Shown: positions 19,740-27,469 of the stretch, one piece after another
Layout: each line of letters opens with the position of its first letter
Position numbering within the stretch: the stretch's first letter is position 1
Assembly: GCF_001905885.1 (NCBI RefSeq)
Contig: NZ_LIYH01000006.1
Span: 434,001 to 498,000 of the forward strand
DNA length: 64,000 nucleotides
Direction: 5' to 3'
Origin: Streptomyces sp. CB03234
Lineage (GTDB): Bacteria > Actinomycetota > Actinomycetes > Streptomycetales > Streptomycetaceae
Made by a program: the position numbers and the translations under genes
The notes under the pieces: generated by a model
Told to the model about the DNA's origin: nothing
Database searches by the model: none
Seen by the model: only the letters and a program-made list of their open reading frames with translations

Positions 19740-20214
19740 GGCGGGCGGGCTGGGCGCCGGTGATGAGGACGGCCAGGGCGTGGTCGATGTCGGGGCCGAG
19801 GTACCAGTCGCCGGCGTGGTCGAGGCTGTAGACGCGTCCGGCGGCGTCGATGGCGAGGACGGCGCGGTTGTCGGCTTCCTCGCCGAGGGGGGCCATTTCG
19901 GTGTCCAGGGCGCGGCCGAGGTCGGTGAGGCTGCGGGCGTGGTGGAGTCCGGCGAGTGGGTCGAGGTGGAGGGGTGTGGGGGCGATCTGGCGGCCGGGGC
20001 CGGGTGCGGTGATGTGGAGGCCGCCGAATTCGGCCCATGCCTCGACGGCGGCGGGGAAGACGTGGTGCCGGTGGCCGGTGGGGGAGACGTATGCGCGCAG
20101 GGTGTCGGCCCATTGTTCGGCTTGTTTGATGTCCCAGCGGCCGGGTTGCCAGCCTGCTTCCCTGAGGGCTGCGTCGACGGCGACGGGGAAGCGGGTGGTG
20201 TTCAGGTCGGGCAT
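19726..20214 (-). CDS. SUKH-3-type immunity protein
   Basis: 162 residues resembling the SUKH-3 immunity family: a start like RFPVAVDAALREAGWQPGRWD, a central FPAAVEAWAEFGGLHI core and the ending IDHALAVLITGAQP. SUKH proteins neutralise nuclease and deaminase toxins by binding them. It follows the YwqJ-like deaminase gene after 10 bp on the same strand, the usual toxin-then-immunity order. Assignment is from pattern recognition of the sequence, not a search. Confidence 0.8.
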   Translation of the reverse strand: MPDLNTTRFPVAVDAALREAGWQPGRWDIKQAEQWADTLRAYVSPTGHRHHVFPAAVEAWAEFGGLHITAPGPGRQIAPTPLHLDPLAGLHHARSLTDLGRALDTEMAPLGEEADNRAVLAIDAAGRVYSLDHAGDWYLGPDIDHALAVLITGAQPARLTSP

Positions 20215-20224
20215 GTGGGTGCGG

Positions 20225-20740
20225 TCAGCCGTTCTGGGCGGTGGTGGGGTCGATGGGGTGTACGCCGAAGTGGGCGAGGAGTGCGGCGCAGGAGCGGCAG
20301 GGGGCGGCGTAGCTGCCGTGGAGGGGGTCGCCGTCCTCGCGGATGCGGCGTGCGGTGATCTTCGCGTGTTTGAGTGAGCGGCGGGCTTCGCCCTGGCTGA
20401 GGGGTTTGCGCTGGGCGCGTTTGGAGCGGCTTGCTTCGGTGGCGGTGAGGTGGCGGGAGAGGAGGATGGCCTCGGGGCAGCGGCCGGTGAAGCGTTCGCG
20501 TTGGCCGCTGGTGAGGGTGTCGAGGAAATCCTGTACGAGGGGGTGGAGGGCGGGTGGCCGGTCGCCGCGGCCGGCGGTGCACGTGAGGGTCTCGCCGCGT
20601 ACGGAGAGTGCTGCTCCGACGGTCGGCAGGATGCCGTCGCGGCGGTGGCGGAGGATGGGGGTGAGGTCGGGGCCGGTGCTGCTCCAGTTGAGGCGTGGGT
20701 CGCCCGTGATGGGCGTTGTGCCTGGTCGTGCTGCCTGCAT
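20225..20740 (-). CDS. YwqJ-like deaminase-fold toxin domain protein
   Basis: 171 residues. The C-terminal half has the zinc and catalytic signature of the deaminase superfamily: C88-P-E90 (GRCPEA) and P147-C148-x2-C151 (APCRSC), followed by ALLAHFGVHPI, as in YwqJ-type polymorphic toxin tips. The N-terminal 75 residues carry no signal peptide, WXG or PAAR-like trafficking region, so the protein is a free-standing toxin domain or a cytoplasmic enzyme. Partnered with the SUKH-3 gene directly downstream. Substrate (nucleotide or nucleic-acid base) unknown. Confidence 0.78.
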   Translation of the reverse strand: MQAARPGTTPITGDPRLNWSSTGPDLTPILRHRRDGILPTVGAALSVRGETLTCTAGRGDRPPALHPLVQDFLDTLTSGQRERFTGRCPEAILLSRHLTATEASRSKRAQRKPLSQGEARRSLKHAKITARRIREDGDPLHGSYAAPCRSCAALLAHFGVHPIDPTTAQNG

Positions 20741-20859
20741 GGTGCGTGTCGTCCCCTCTGCAATCCCCCGAGTTGCGGGAACAGCCTGCCAAATGGGTGA
20801 GCTGATGGGGAAGCGGGGGCGCTGAAACGTGTGATGGGTGTGTCGTGTGATCGTCAGCG

Positions 20860-20907
20860 GGTCACCTGAGTGTGACGGTTGGTCACCGAAACGGAGGTCG
20901 GGTCACC
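20860..20907. promoter_or_regulatory. Three GGTCACC repeats in the shared promoter of the toxin island
   Basis: GGTCACC occurs at 20860, 20881 and 20901, spaced 21 and 20 bp (two helical turns), and the first faces an inverted GTGAC at 20872-20876. The array lies in the divergent region between the YwqJ-like gene and the WHH-SUKH gene. It looks like a cooperative operator; the regulator is unknown. Confidence 0.5.
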
Positions 20908-20966
20908 CCTGTGGTGCCACCGCATAGGCTGTGCGGACCAGCCAGCAGCAGCAGGGGGCATCCGCC

Positions 20967-21950
20967 ATGACGACAGGTCGGCTCGGGCAGCATCGTGCCG
21001 CGCCACCGAACGCGGCCTACGCCGGGCAGGTCGTGCACTTCCCGGACCCGGTCCGTGCCGCCCGGCATCCCGGTGGGATCCGGGTGGACGGCAACGGCCA
21101 TCCGGACTTCTCGCCGTACGCCCGTGCGGCCGCGGAGATCGCCGAGCCGCCGGAGGGTTTCGGCGTGGACGAGCTGCGGCTGACGGACTACGTGTCCGCG
21201 AACGCCGCGCTGGCCGCGACGGGGCACGAGCTGTGGGACACCGTTCCGGCGGTCGCGACGCCGCACGGCTGGACGTGGCACCACGTGGCCGGTACGCGGC
21301 GTATGGAGCTGGTGCCGGTGGAGGTGAAGGCGCTGCTGCGGCACCACGGCGGGCTGGCGACGGCGGTCGTGGATCACGGCAAGCGCGGTACGCGCCCGTT
21401 GCAGGAGACGCGGCCGGCGCATTTCGGGTTGCCGAAGGGCGCGTTGTCGGTGACCGAGGCGCAGTTGCTGGGTGTGGAGGAGGATCTGGGCTACCGGCTT
21501 CCGGGGGCGTACCGGTCGTTCTTGAAGGCGGCGGGCGGTTGCGCGCCGGTCGGGGCGGCGCTGGACGCGGAGCTGGGGCTGCTGGTCGACCAGCCGTTCT
21601 TCACGGTGCGTGACGAGGCGGCGGTCAATGACCTGGTGTACGTCAACAAGTGTCTGCGTGACCATCTGACGAAGGATTATCTGGGCGTGGGTTTCGTCCA
21701 GGGCGGTCTGCTGGCGGTGAAGGTGCGGGGCGGGGCGGACGTCGGTTCGGTGTGGTTCTGTGCGTACGACGACGCCCGTGACCAGGACGGCTGGACGGTG
21801 CAGGAGCGGGTGGACCGGCTGCTGCTGCCGTGCGGGGCGGACTTCGACGAGTTTCTGCAGCGGCTGGCGGGCAATCCGCCGGAGCTGGAGACGGTGGCGA
21901 ACCTGATGGTGGACGGCGGCTTCGCGCGGGCCGTTCCGGTGGGGGAGTGA
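20967..21950 (+). CDS. WHH-type HNH nuclease domain fused to SUKH-1 (SMI1/KNR4) domain
   Basis: 327 residues in two parts. Residues about 25-135 match the WHH nuclease toxin pattern: HPDFSPYA, LTDYVSANAALAATG, GWTWHH (W104-H105-H106) and MELVPVEVKALLRHHGG. The metal-binding histidine expected after LVPxxV is lysine here (K121), so activity is uncertain. Residues about 160-320 are a SMI1/KNR4 domain (LSVTEAQLLGVEEDLGYRLPGAYRSFL split as LGYRLPGAYRSFLKAAGG, then PCGADFDEFL). Toxin and immunity domains in one chain suggest an intracellular, self-neutralised protein or a relic. AGGGGG lies 8 bases before ATG 20967. Followed after 7 bp by the deaminase gene. Confidence 0.8.
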   Translation: MTTGRLGQHRAAPPNAAYAGQVVHFPDPVRAARHPGGIRVDGNGHPDFSPYARAAAEIAEPPEGFGVDELRLTDYVSANAALAATGHELWDTVPAVATPHGWTWHHVAGTRRMELVPVEVKALLRHHGGLATAVVDHGKRGTRPLQETRPAHFGLPKGALSVTEAQLLGVEEDLGYRLPGAYRSFLKAAGGCAPVGAALDAELGLLVDQPFFTVRDEAAVNDLVYVNKCLRDHLTKDYLGVGFVQGGLLAVKVRGGADVGSVWFCAYDDARDQDGWTVQERVDRLLLPCGADFDEFLQRLAGNPPELETVANLMVDGGFARAVPVGE

Positions 21951-21957
21951 GCTTTCG

Positions 21958-24552
21958 ATGGTGACCTTCGCGCAGGCGCAGGAGCGGGCGGAAGAGTGGG
22001 TCAACGGTGACGTGCCCGCGTACCAGCACCGTGAGGTGCGGGTACGGGAGTTCGAGCTGGGGTTCGTGGTGTGGGCGGAGGACCGGGAGACCGGCCCGAC
22101 GTCGGACGGTGGCCGTCAGCGGCTGGTGATCGCCCGGGACAGTGGCGAGGCGACGTTGTGGCCGGGGTTGCCGGTGGGTGAGGTGATCCGCCGGTACGAG
22201 GAGGAGTACGGGGCCCCTGCCGCCGTGTCGGCTCCGGCCGCGGCGCCGCCGGAGCGGATCGACCTGAACCAGACGTCGTTTCTGCTGACCCCGCCGGAGT
22301 GGCTCCAGGACGCTGCGGACAAGTTGGGCATTCCGGATCGGCGTGCCGGGAGTGGCGGTGCGGACACGGGCGCGGAGGGTGCTCCGGTGGACGCGGTGCC
22401 GCCGGCTCCGGTGGATGCCGTGCCTGCTCCCCCTCGCGATGCCGTGCCGTCGGCTCCGGTGGCTCCGTCGGCCCCGGTGGCTCCGGAACCCGTCGACGCC
22501 GTGCCTGCGGCGTCCGCCGACACGGGGACGTCCGGGCGGGGGTCTCACGGGTCTGAGGGGGCTCTCGGGTCTCTCGGGTCTCAGGGGTCGCACGGGTCTC
22601 AGGGGTCTCACGTCGAGGGCGCCGCCTGGCCGGCCGCGCCCGGGGAGCCGGGGGACTACGAGCCCACCGCGCCCGACGGGGTGCCCGCCTCCGCGCCGTG
22701 GAGCGACGTGAACGCGCCCGGCGGCAACGGTGACGACGCCTCCGTACCGCTGCCCGCGACCGTGTTCGCGCCGCCGCTTTCGGGGGCGGACGACGACGAC
22801 ACGCCGCCGCCCGCGGTGGGCGCGGACGCCCCGACCGCGCTGATGTCGGGCGGCAGCCAGTTGCCGCGTACCGCCATCGCGCCCGCCATCGACCCGCAGG
22901 CCGGCCCGTCGGCGGGTGACATCGCGGACGCCGCCACCAGCAAGGCCACCCTGCCGCCGCGCGGCGCCAGGGCTCCGCGCGGGGCCGGGCCGACGACTCC
23001 GCCGCCGCCTGGTGCGCCGGGCACCCCCGGGGCGCGGCCGCCCGCGTCGGGCCCGGGTGCGCCCGGGGCGCCGGCCGGGGGGTACGTACCGACGCAGCTC
23101 GTGTCGCAGCTGCCGCCCGACGGTACGCCGCCGCCCGGGCCGCCGGCCCCTCCCGGTGCGACGCCGCCTCCGGGTGGCGGGGTGCACCACGCCGCGACGA
23201 TGCTGGCGCAGCCGGGCCCGGGTGGGCCGGGTGCGCCGGCGCCTCCGCCGCCCCCTGGCGCGACGCCGCCTCCGGGTGGCGGGGTGCACCACGCCGCGAC
23301 GATGCTGGCGCAGCCCGGTCCGGGTGGGCCGGGTGGGCCGGGTACGCCGCCCCCGCCCGGGCCTCCCGGTGCGCCGGGTGCGCCCGGTACGCCGCCGCCT
23401 CCGGCGCCTCCGGGCCCTCCGGGTGGCGGGGTGCACCATGCGGCGACGATGCTGGCCCAGCCGGGTCCGGGCGGCGCGCCCGGTCCGCTGCCGCCTCCGG
23501 CTCCCGCTCCGCCGGGTCCGGTACCGCCGGGTCCGGTACCGCCCGCGTACGGCTATCCGCAGGCGCCGCCCACCGGGATGCCGACCGTCGGCCCCGGCTA
23601 CCAGGCCGTGCTGCGCTACCGCGCGCCCGACGGCTCCGAGGCCCAGCTGATCCGCCGCTCGGCGCCCGGTACGCCGCACCCCGAGTGGCAGATCCTGCAC
23701 GAGCTGCGCGCCCTGAACGTGCCCCCGCAGCAGGTGCTGGAGCTGCACACCGAGCTGGAGTCGTGCGAGCTGCCCGGCGGCTACTGCGCCCGGATGATCC
23801 GGGAGACGTGGCCGCAGGCGCGGATCACGTCGATCGCCCCGTACGGGCGTGACCACGCGAGCCGCCAGCAGGGCATGCGGCAACTGATCGCCCACCAGGG
23901 GGAGTTGCACCAGGTGGCCGACGGTCCGGCGCGTCCGGCGCCGCTGCGGGTGCCGCTGCCGCCGGTGCAGCCCGCGCCGCCGGTGCCGCCGGAGGGCATC
24001 GCGCAGGAGCTGGTGGGGGCGTTCGGGCCGCAGGGGATCTGCCGGTTCGACCAGCGGGCCGTGTCGCGGCAGGGCGTGCCGGAGCTGGTGGCGCGCACGC
24101 TCGTGTGGGCGGGCCTGCCGGCCGACTTCGGGCCGTTCTTCTGGGCGCAGCCGGCCCAGCCGGTGGTGCCGACGCTCGCCGAACTGGCCGCGCAGCGGCA
24201 GGTGCGGCCGGCCTCCGACGCGGGCTCGTACCTGGTGATCGGGTCCGACTTCGGGCGGGCGATCTGCGTGCAGTACGGTACGGCGCACATCGTGGCCGTA
24301 CCGGTGGAGGCGGGTCCGGACGGGCGGCCGGTGGCGCCGCAGTTCGTCAACAGCGGGCTGCCGGAGTTCACCCGGTGCCTGGGGCTGCTGGGTCGGATGT
24401 GGCGGCTGCGGTTCGGGTTGACGCCGGAGCAAGCGGGCCGCTGGACGGTCGATTTCCAGGCGCAGTTGGCGATGCTGGACCCGGCGGCGCTGTCGTCGCC
24501 GGAGAGCTGGTGGTCGGTGCTGCTGGAGCAGATGTGGGACGGGCTGCTTTAG
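21958..24552 (+). CDS. Imm35-like / Pro-rich / deaminase / SUKH-4 multidomain protein
   Basis: 864 residues. About 1-85 resembles the YrhB/Imm35 immunity fold (FAQAQERAEEWVNG ... RLVIARDSGEATLWPGLPVG). About 90-540 is a Pro/Gly/Ala-rich linker with three copies of VHHAATMLAQPGP. About 545-625 is a deaminase domain of the XOO_2897 kind: H574-P-E576 and C603-x6-C610 (SCELPGGYC), the zinc ligands and catalytic glutamate. About 678-864 resembles SUKH-4 (GICRFDQRAVSRQGVP ... FVNSGLPEFTRCLGLL). No signal peptide or membrane helix. So one candidate toxin domain is flanked by two immunity-type domains. GGGGGAG precedes ATG 21958; cotranscribed with the WHH-SUKH gene. Confidence 0.8.
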   Translation: MVTFAQAQERAEEWVNGDVPAYQHREVRVREFELGFVVWAEDRETGPTSDGGRQRLVIARDSGEATLWPGLPVGEVIRRYEEEYGAPAAVSAPAAAPPERIDLNQTSFLLTPPEWLQDAADKLGIPDRRAGSGGADTGAEGAPVDAVPPAPVDAVPAPPRDAVPSAPVAPSAPVAPEPVDAVPAASADTGTSGRGSHGSEGALGSLGSQGSHGSQGSHVEGAAWPAAPGEPGDYEPTAPDGVPASAPWSDVNAPGGNGDDASVPLPATVFAPPLSGADDDDTPPPAVGADAPTALMSGGSQLPRTAIAPAIDPQAGPSAGDIADAATSKATLPPRGARAPRGAGPTTPPPPGAPGTPGARPPASGPGAPGAPAGGYVPTQLVSQLPPDGTPPPGPPAPPGATPPPGGGVHHAATMLAQPGPGGPGAPAPPPPPGATPPPGGGVHHAATMLAQPGPGGPGGPGTPPPPGPPGAPGAPGTPPPPAPPGPPGGGVHHAATMLAQPGPGGAPGPLPPPAPAPPGPVPPGPVPPAYGYPQAPPTGMPTVGPGYQAVLRYRAPDGSEAQLIRRSAPGTPHPEWQILHELRALNVPPQQVLELHTELESCELPGGYCARMIRETWPQARITSIAPYGRDHASRQQGMRQLIAHQGELHQVADGPARPAPLRVPLPPVQPAPPVPPEGIAQELVGAFGPQGICRFDQRAVSRQGVPELVARTLVWAGLPADFGPFFWAQPAQPVVPTLAELAAQRQVRPASDAGSYLVIGSDFGRAICVQYGTAHIVAVPVEAGPDGRPVAPQFVNSGLPEFTRCLGLLGRMWRLRFGLTPEQAGRWTVDFQAQLAMLDPAALSSPESWWSVLLEQMWDGLL
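23161..23463 (+). repeat. Three imperfect repeats in the Pro-rich linker
   Basis: Units beginning near 23161, 23263 and 23411 encode GGGVHHAATMLAQPGPGG separated by Pro/Gly spacers; offsets are 102 and about 147 bp. The threonine and histidines are the only non-Pro/Gly/Ala positions that are strictly kept. Confidence 0.85.
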
Positions 24553-24630
24553 GCCACGGCTTGGCGCATGGGCGCCCCTTTCCGCCGGTACGGGGTGTTG
24601 CATCCTGGATCGGGGAAAGGGGCGTCAGTC

Positions 24631-25563
24631 ATGAGTGGGTTCGCTGTCGTATGGGGTCGCGGCTACCGGACCGAGCAGGTGGACCGGGCCGTCGCCGGTC
24701 TGGAGGCCGAGCGGGACGCCGCGCGGCGCAGGGCGGGCGAACTGGCCGTACGGGCCGGGGAGCTGAACGCGGAGGCGGCGCGGCTGCGGGAGTTCGTGGC
24801 GGAGTTGCCGCCGCAGCGGTACGAGGCGCTGGGGCGCCGCGCGCAGGAGATCCTGGCGCTCGCGGAGGAGGAGGCCGACGCGCTGCGGGCGGACGCGCTG
24901 GAGGAGGCGCGGCGCCTGGCGGACGAGGCGGGGGCGGCGGCCCGGTCGGTGCGGGACGCGGCGCGTGAGGCGGCACAGGCGGTACGGGGCCGGGCCGAGG
25001 CGCGGGCGGAGGAGACCCTCGCGGAGGCGCGGCGCACGGCCGGGCAGGCCCGGGCGGAGGCGCTCGCCGAGGCGGAGGCGCGGCGCGGCGAGGGGCTGGC
25101 CGCGCTGCGGGAGGCGCGGGAGCGCGCGGAGCGGCTGCTGGCCGCGCAGGAGGCCGGGCACGCCGGGCGGTGGGAGGCGGCCGAGCGCGAGGCGGCCGGG
25201 CGGGAAGCGGAGGTGGCGGCGCGGCACGAGGAGCTGATCGGGGCGGCGAAGGCGCGGCTCGCGGAGGCGGAGCGGGTGCTGGCGGCGGTGGCCGAGCAGG
25301 CGCGGCACGGCCAGGAGGAGGCGGACGCGCGGGCCGAGGCGCTGCTGGCGGAGGCGCGGGCGCGGGCCGAGCGGGTGGAGCGGGAGACGGAGCGGATCCT
25401 GCGGGAGCACGAGACGGCACGCGACGAGGTGCGGGCGCACATGGCCCACGTACGCAGCAGCCTGGCGGCGCTGACGGGGCGTACGGAGCGTACGGAGCAG
25501 GCGGAGCGTACGGAGCGTACGGAGCAGGCGGAGCAGGCGGAGCGTACGGAGCAGGCGGAGTAG
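24631..25563 (+). CDS. Long coiled-coil protein (DivIVA/FilP-like, often named cellulose-binding protein)
   Basis: 310 residues. A short N-terminal segment (GFAVVWGRGYRTEQVDRAVAGLE) resembles the DivIVA-type start seen in actinomycete cytoskeletal proteins. It is followed by an almost uninterrupted Ala/Glu/Arg coiled coil and ends in a repetitive RTEQAE tail. Related Streptomyces proteins are filament-forming or polar-growth factors; the cellulose-binding label is historical. AAAGGGG lies before ATG 24631. It follows the deaminase gene on the same strand with a 78-bp gap, so cotranscription is possible but not required. No membrane segment. Confidence 0.75.
   Translation: MSGFAVVWGRGYRTEQVDRAVAGLEAERDAARRRAGELAVRAGELNAEAARLREFVAELPPQRYEALGRRAQEILALAEEEADALRADALEEARRLADEAGAAARSVRDAAREAAQAVRGRAEARAEETLAEARRTAGQARAEALAEAEARRGEGLAALREARERAERLLAAQEAGHAGRWEAAEREAAGREAEVAARHEELIGAAKARLAEAERVLAAVAEQARHGQEEADARAEALLAEARARAERVERETERILREHETARDEVRAHMAHVRSSLAALTGRTERTEQAERTERTEQAEQAERTEQAE
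25481..25562 (+). repeat. 9-bp tandem repeat at the end of the coiled-coil gene
   Basis: Alternating CGTACGGAG and CAGGCGGAG units, encoding RTE and QAE triplets up to the stop codon and continuing degenerately past it to about 25580. Copy number is likely to vary between strains. Confidence 0.85.
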
Positions 25564-25597
25564 GCCGGAGTAGGTCGGAGTGGGCGGCTTGGGTGGT

Positions 25598-25659
25598 GTG
25601 GGCGGTGTGGGACGGCTGCCGTGCGGGGCCCGCGCGTCCAGGTGTCCCACGTCGCCCAC
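25598..25659. terminator. Bidirectional terminator between coiled-coil and MFS genes
   Basis: 16-base arms (25598-25613 and 25644-25659; GTGGGC and GTGGGAC blocks with a 3-base mismatched middle) around a 30-base loop, between convergent genes. Confidence 0.6.
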
Positions 25660-25676
25660 GTCGCCCGCGACGTCCG

Positions 25677-27155
25677 TCACGCGGTGCGGTCGTCGTCCGT
25701 GAGGACCGGGAAGCGGCGCGGGGCGAGGGTCAGGAGGGCCACGAGCGCCAGGGCTCCGGCCGCGGCGGCGCCGACGTACACGTACTCCACCGCCGCGTCG
25801 ACCGCGGTGGGGGTGAGCGCGGCGGGGTCGTTCAGGTCGCCCTCGGTGAGGCGGGTGGCGAGGACGGCGTTGGCGATGGCGCCGAAGAGCGCCGCGCCCA
25901 GGCTCTGGCCGACCTGGCGGCAGAAGAGGACGGACGCGGTGGTGGTGCCGCGTTCGGACCAGGGCACGGTGGACTGGACGCCCACGATGAGCGGGAGCTG
26001 GAAGAGGCCGAGGGCGGCGCCCAGGAGCAGCATGATGAGCGCCGGCTGCCACGGTTCGCCGGGGTAGGGCAGGAGTGGGAAGGCCAGCAGGACGAGGATG
26101 GCGAGCGTCATGCCGATGACGGCCGTGAGGCGGAAGCCGATGCGGTTGTAGAGGCGGTTGGAGAACGCCGCGCTGATGGGCCAGGACAGGGTCATCGCGG
26201 ACAGGACGAAGCCTGCGGCGATGGGGCCGAGGCCCAGGACGGACTGGGCGTACGTCGGGAGGAAGACCGTCGGCGCGACCATCAGCAGGCCGAGGGCGCC
26301 GAGGGAGAGGTTGACCGCCGCGATGGTGCGGCGGCGCCAGACCCAGCCGGGGATGATCGGTTCGGCGGCGCGGCGTTCGATCAGGACGGTGACGGCCATG
26401 AGGACGCCCGCGCCCGCGAAGAGCGCGAGGGACGGGGCGGAGAGCCAGGGCCAGGCCACGCCGCCCTGGACGAGGGCGGTCAGCAGCAACGTACCCGTGG
26501 TGAAGATCGCGAGCGCGCCCGGCCAGTCGACGCGGACCTTGGTGCGGGTTCGGGCGGGTTCGGTGAGGTGGCGGGTGATCAGCCAGAGGGCGACGGCGCC
26601 GACGGGCAGGTTGACCAGGAAGATCCAGCGCCAGTCCGCGTATCCGGCGAGCAGTCCGCCGAGTGCCGGTCCGGCTATGGAGGAGGTGGCCCAGACGGTG
26701 GAGAGCCGTGCCTGGATCCTGGGGCGTTCCTTGAGGGGGTACAGGTCGGCGGCGATGGTCTGCACGGTGCCTTGGAGGGCCCCGCCGCCCAGGCCCTGCA
26801 CGATGCGGAAGGCGATGAGGGAGGCCATGCTCCAGGCGGCGGCGCACAGCAGCGAGCCGATGAGGAACAGGACGATGCCGGCGACGAGGACGGGTTTGCG
26901 GCCGAAGGTGTCGGAGAGCTTGCCGTACACGGGGAGGGTGACGGTCACGGCGAGCAGGTAGCCGGAGAAGAGCCAGGAGAAGACGGAGAGTCCGCCCAGG
27001 TCGCCGACGATCTGCGGTACGGCGGTGGAGACGATGGTGCCGTCGAGGGCGGCGAGGGCCATGCCCATCATGAGGGCCGCGACGACCGGTCCGCGTCGGC
27101 GGGGTGCGGTGGCCGGTGCCGCGGCCTGGGGTATCGCTTCGGCTTCGGACACCAC
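25677..27155 (-). CDS. MFS drug exporter, EmrB/QacA (DHA2) type
   Basis: About 492 residues with 14 predicted membrane helices. Family motifs: LDGTIVSTAVPQIVGDL in helix 1, motif A GKLSDTFGRKPV, motif B RIVQGLGGGALQG and motif C GPALGGLLAGYADWRWIF. Proton-driven export of antibiotics or other small compounds is expected. Start placed at GTG 27155 behind GAAGGGA; GTG 27152 and an ATG at 27176 are alternatives. Divergent from the ABC transporter operon. Confidence 0.93.
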   Translation of the reverse strand: MVSEAEAIPQAAAPATAPRRRGPVVAALMMGMALAALDGTIVSTAVPQIVGDLGGLSVFSWLFSGYLLAVTVTLPVYGKLSDTFGRKPVLVAGIVLFLIGSLLCAAAWSMASLIAFRIVQGLGGGALQGTVQTIAADLYPLKERPRIQARLSTVWATSSIAGPALGGLLAGYADWRWIFLVNLPVGAVALWLITRHLTEPARTRTKVRVDWPGALAIFTTGTLLLTALVQGGVAWPWLSAPSLALFAGAGVLMAVTVLIERRAAEPIIPGWVWRRRTIAAVNLSLGALGLLMVAPTVFLPTYAQSVLGLGPIAAGFVLSAMTLSWPISAAFSNRLYNRIGFRLTAVIGMTLAILVLLAFPLLPYPGEPWQPALIMLLLGAALGLFQLPLIVGVQSTVPWSERGTTTASVLFCRQVGQSLGAALFGAIANAVLATRLTEGDLNDPAALTPTAVDAAVEYVYVGAAAAGALALVALLTLAPRRFPVLTDDDRTA

Positions 27156-27469
27156 CAAGGTCCCTTCCCTATGCACGTATTTCGTCGGGTCAGCCTCTCA
27201 CTCCCTCCGCGGCGGGAGAACCCCTAGGGGCATCTCCCTACGTCCGGCCAGGGCGGGTTCGTCCCGCCGGAGGACGAGACGGCACGGGCTCGTTCCTTAG
27301 CTTGTTCCTACAGCCCCCGGCGAGGGCGGGGGGTGGGGGAAACCCCAGGGCAAAGACTGCAATGGGCACCAGGGCGCTGGGGCGCCGGGCCCGGAAGACT
27401 TGTACGCGTACGCAGATTTCGGCGCCCTGCGATGTTCTGTTCCGTCATGACCGACATAGGAGACTTACC
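27156..27469. other. Divergent intergenic region, MFS / ABC transporter
   Basis: 314 bp without a gene. It holds the promoters of both units. The only symmetric elements seen are GTACGCGTAC (27402-27411) and a GC-rich hairpin-like stretch (gggcgctggggcgcc region near 27372-27386). No regulator gene is adjacent. Confidence 0.5.

Noticed and set aside
21643..24603. Long open frame on the minus strand opposite the deaminase fusion
   Set aside because: Arg/His/Pro-rich composition, no recognisable domain and antisense to genes with clear motifs; an artefact of 70% GC.
25170..27227. Long plus-strand open frame across the coiled-coil and MFS genes
   Set aside because: Gly/Asp/Gln-rich nonsense in the complement of a clear 14-helix MFS protein.
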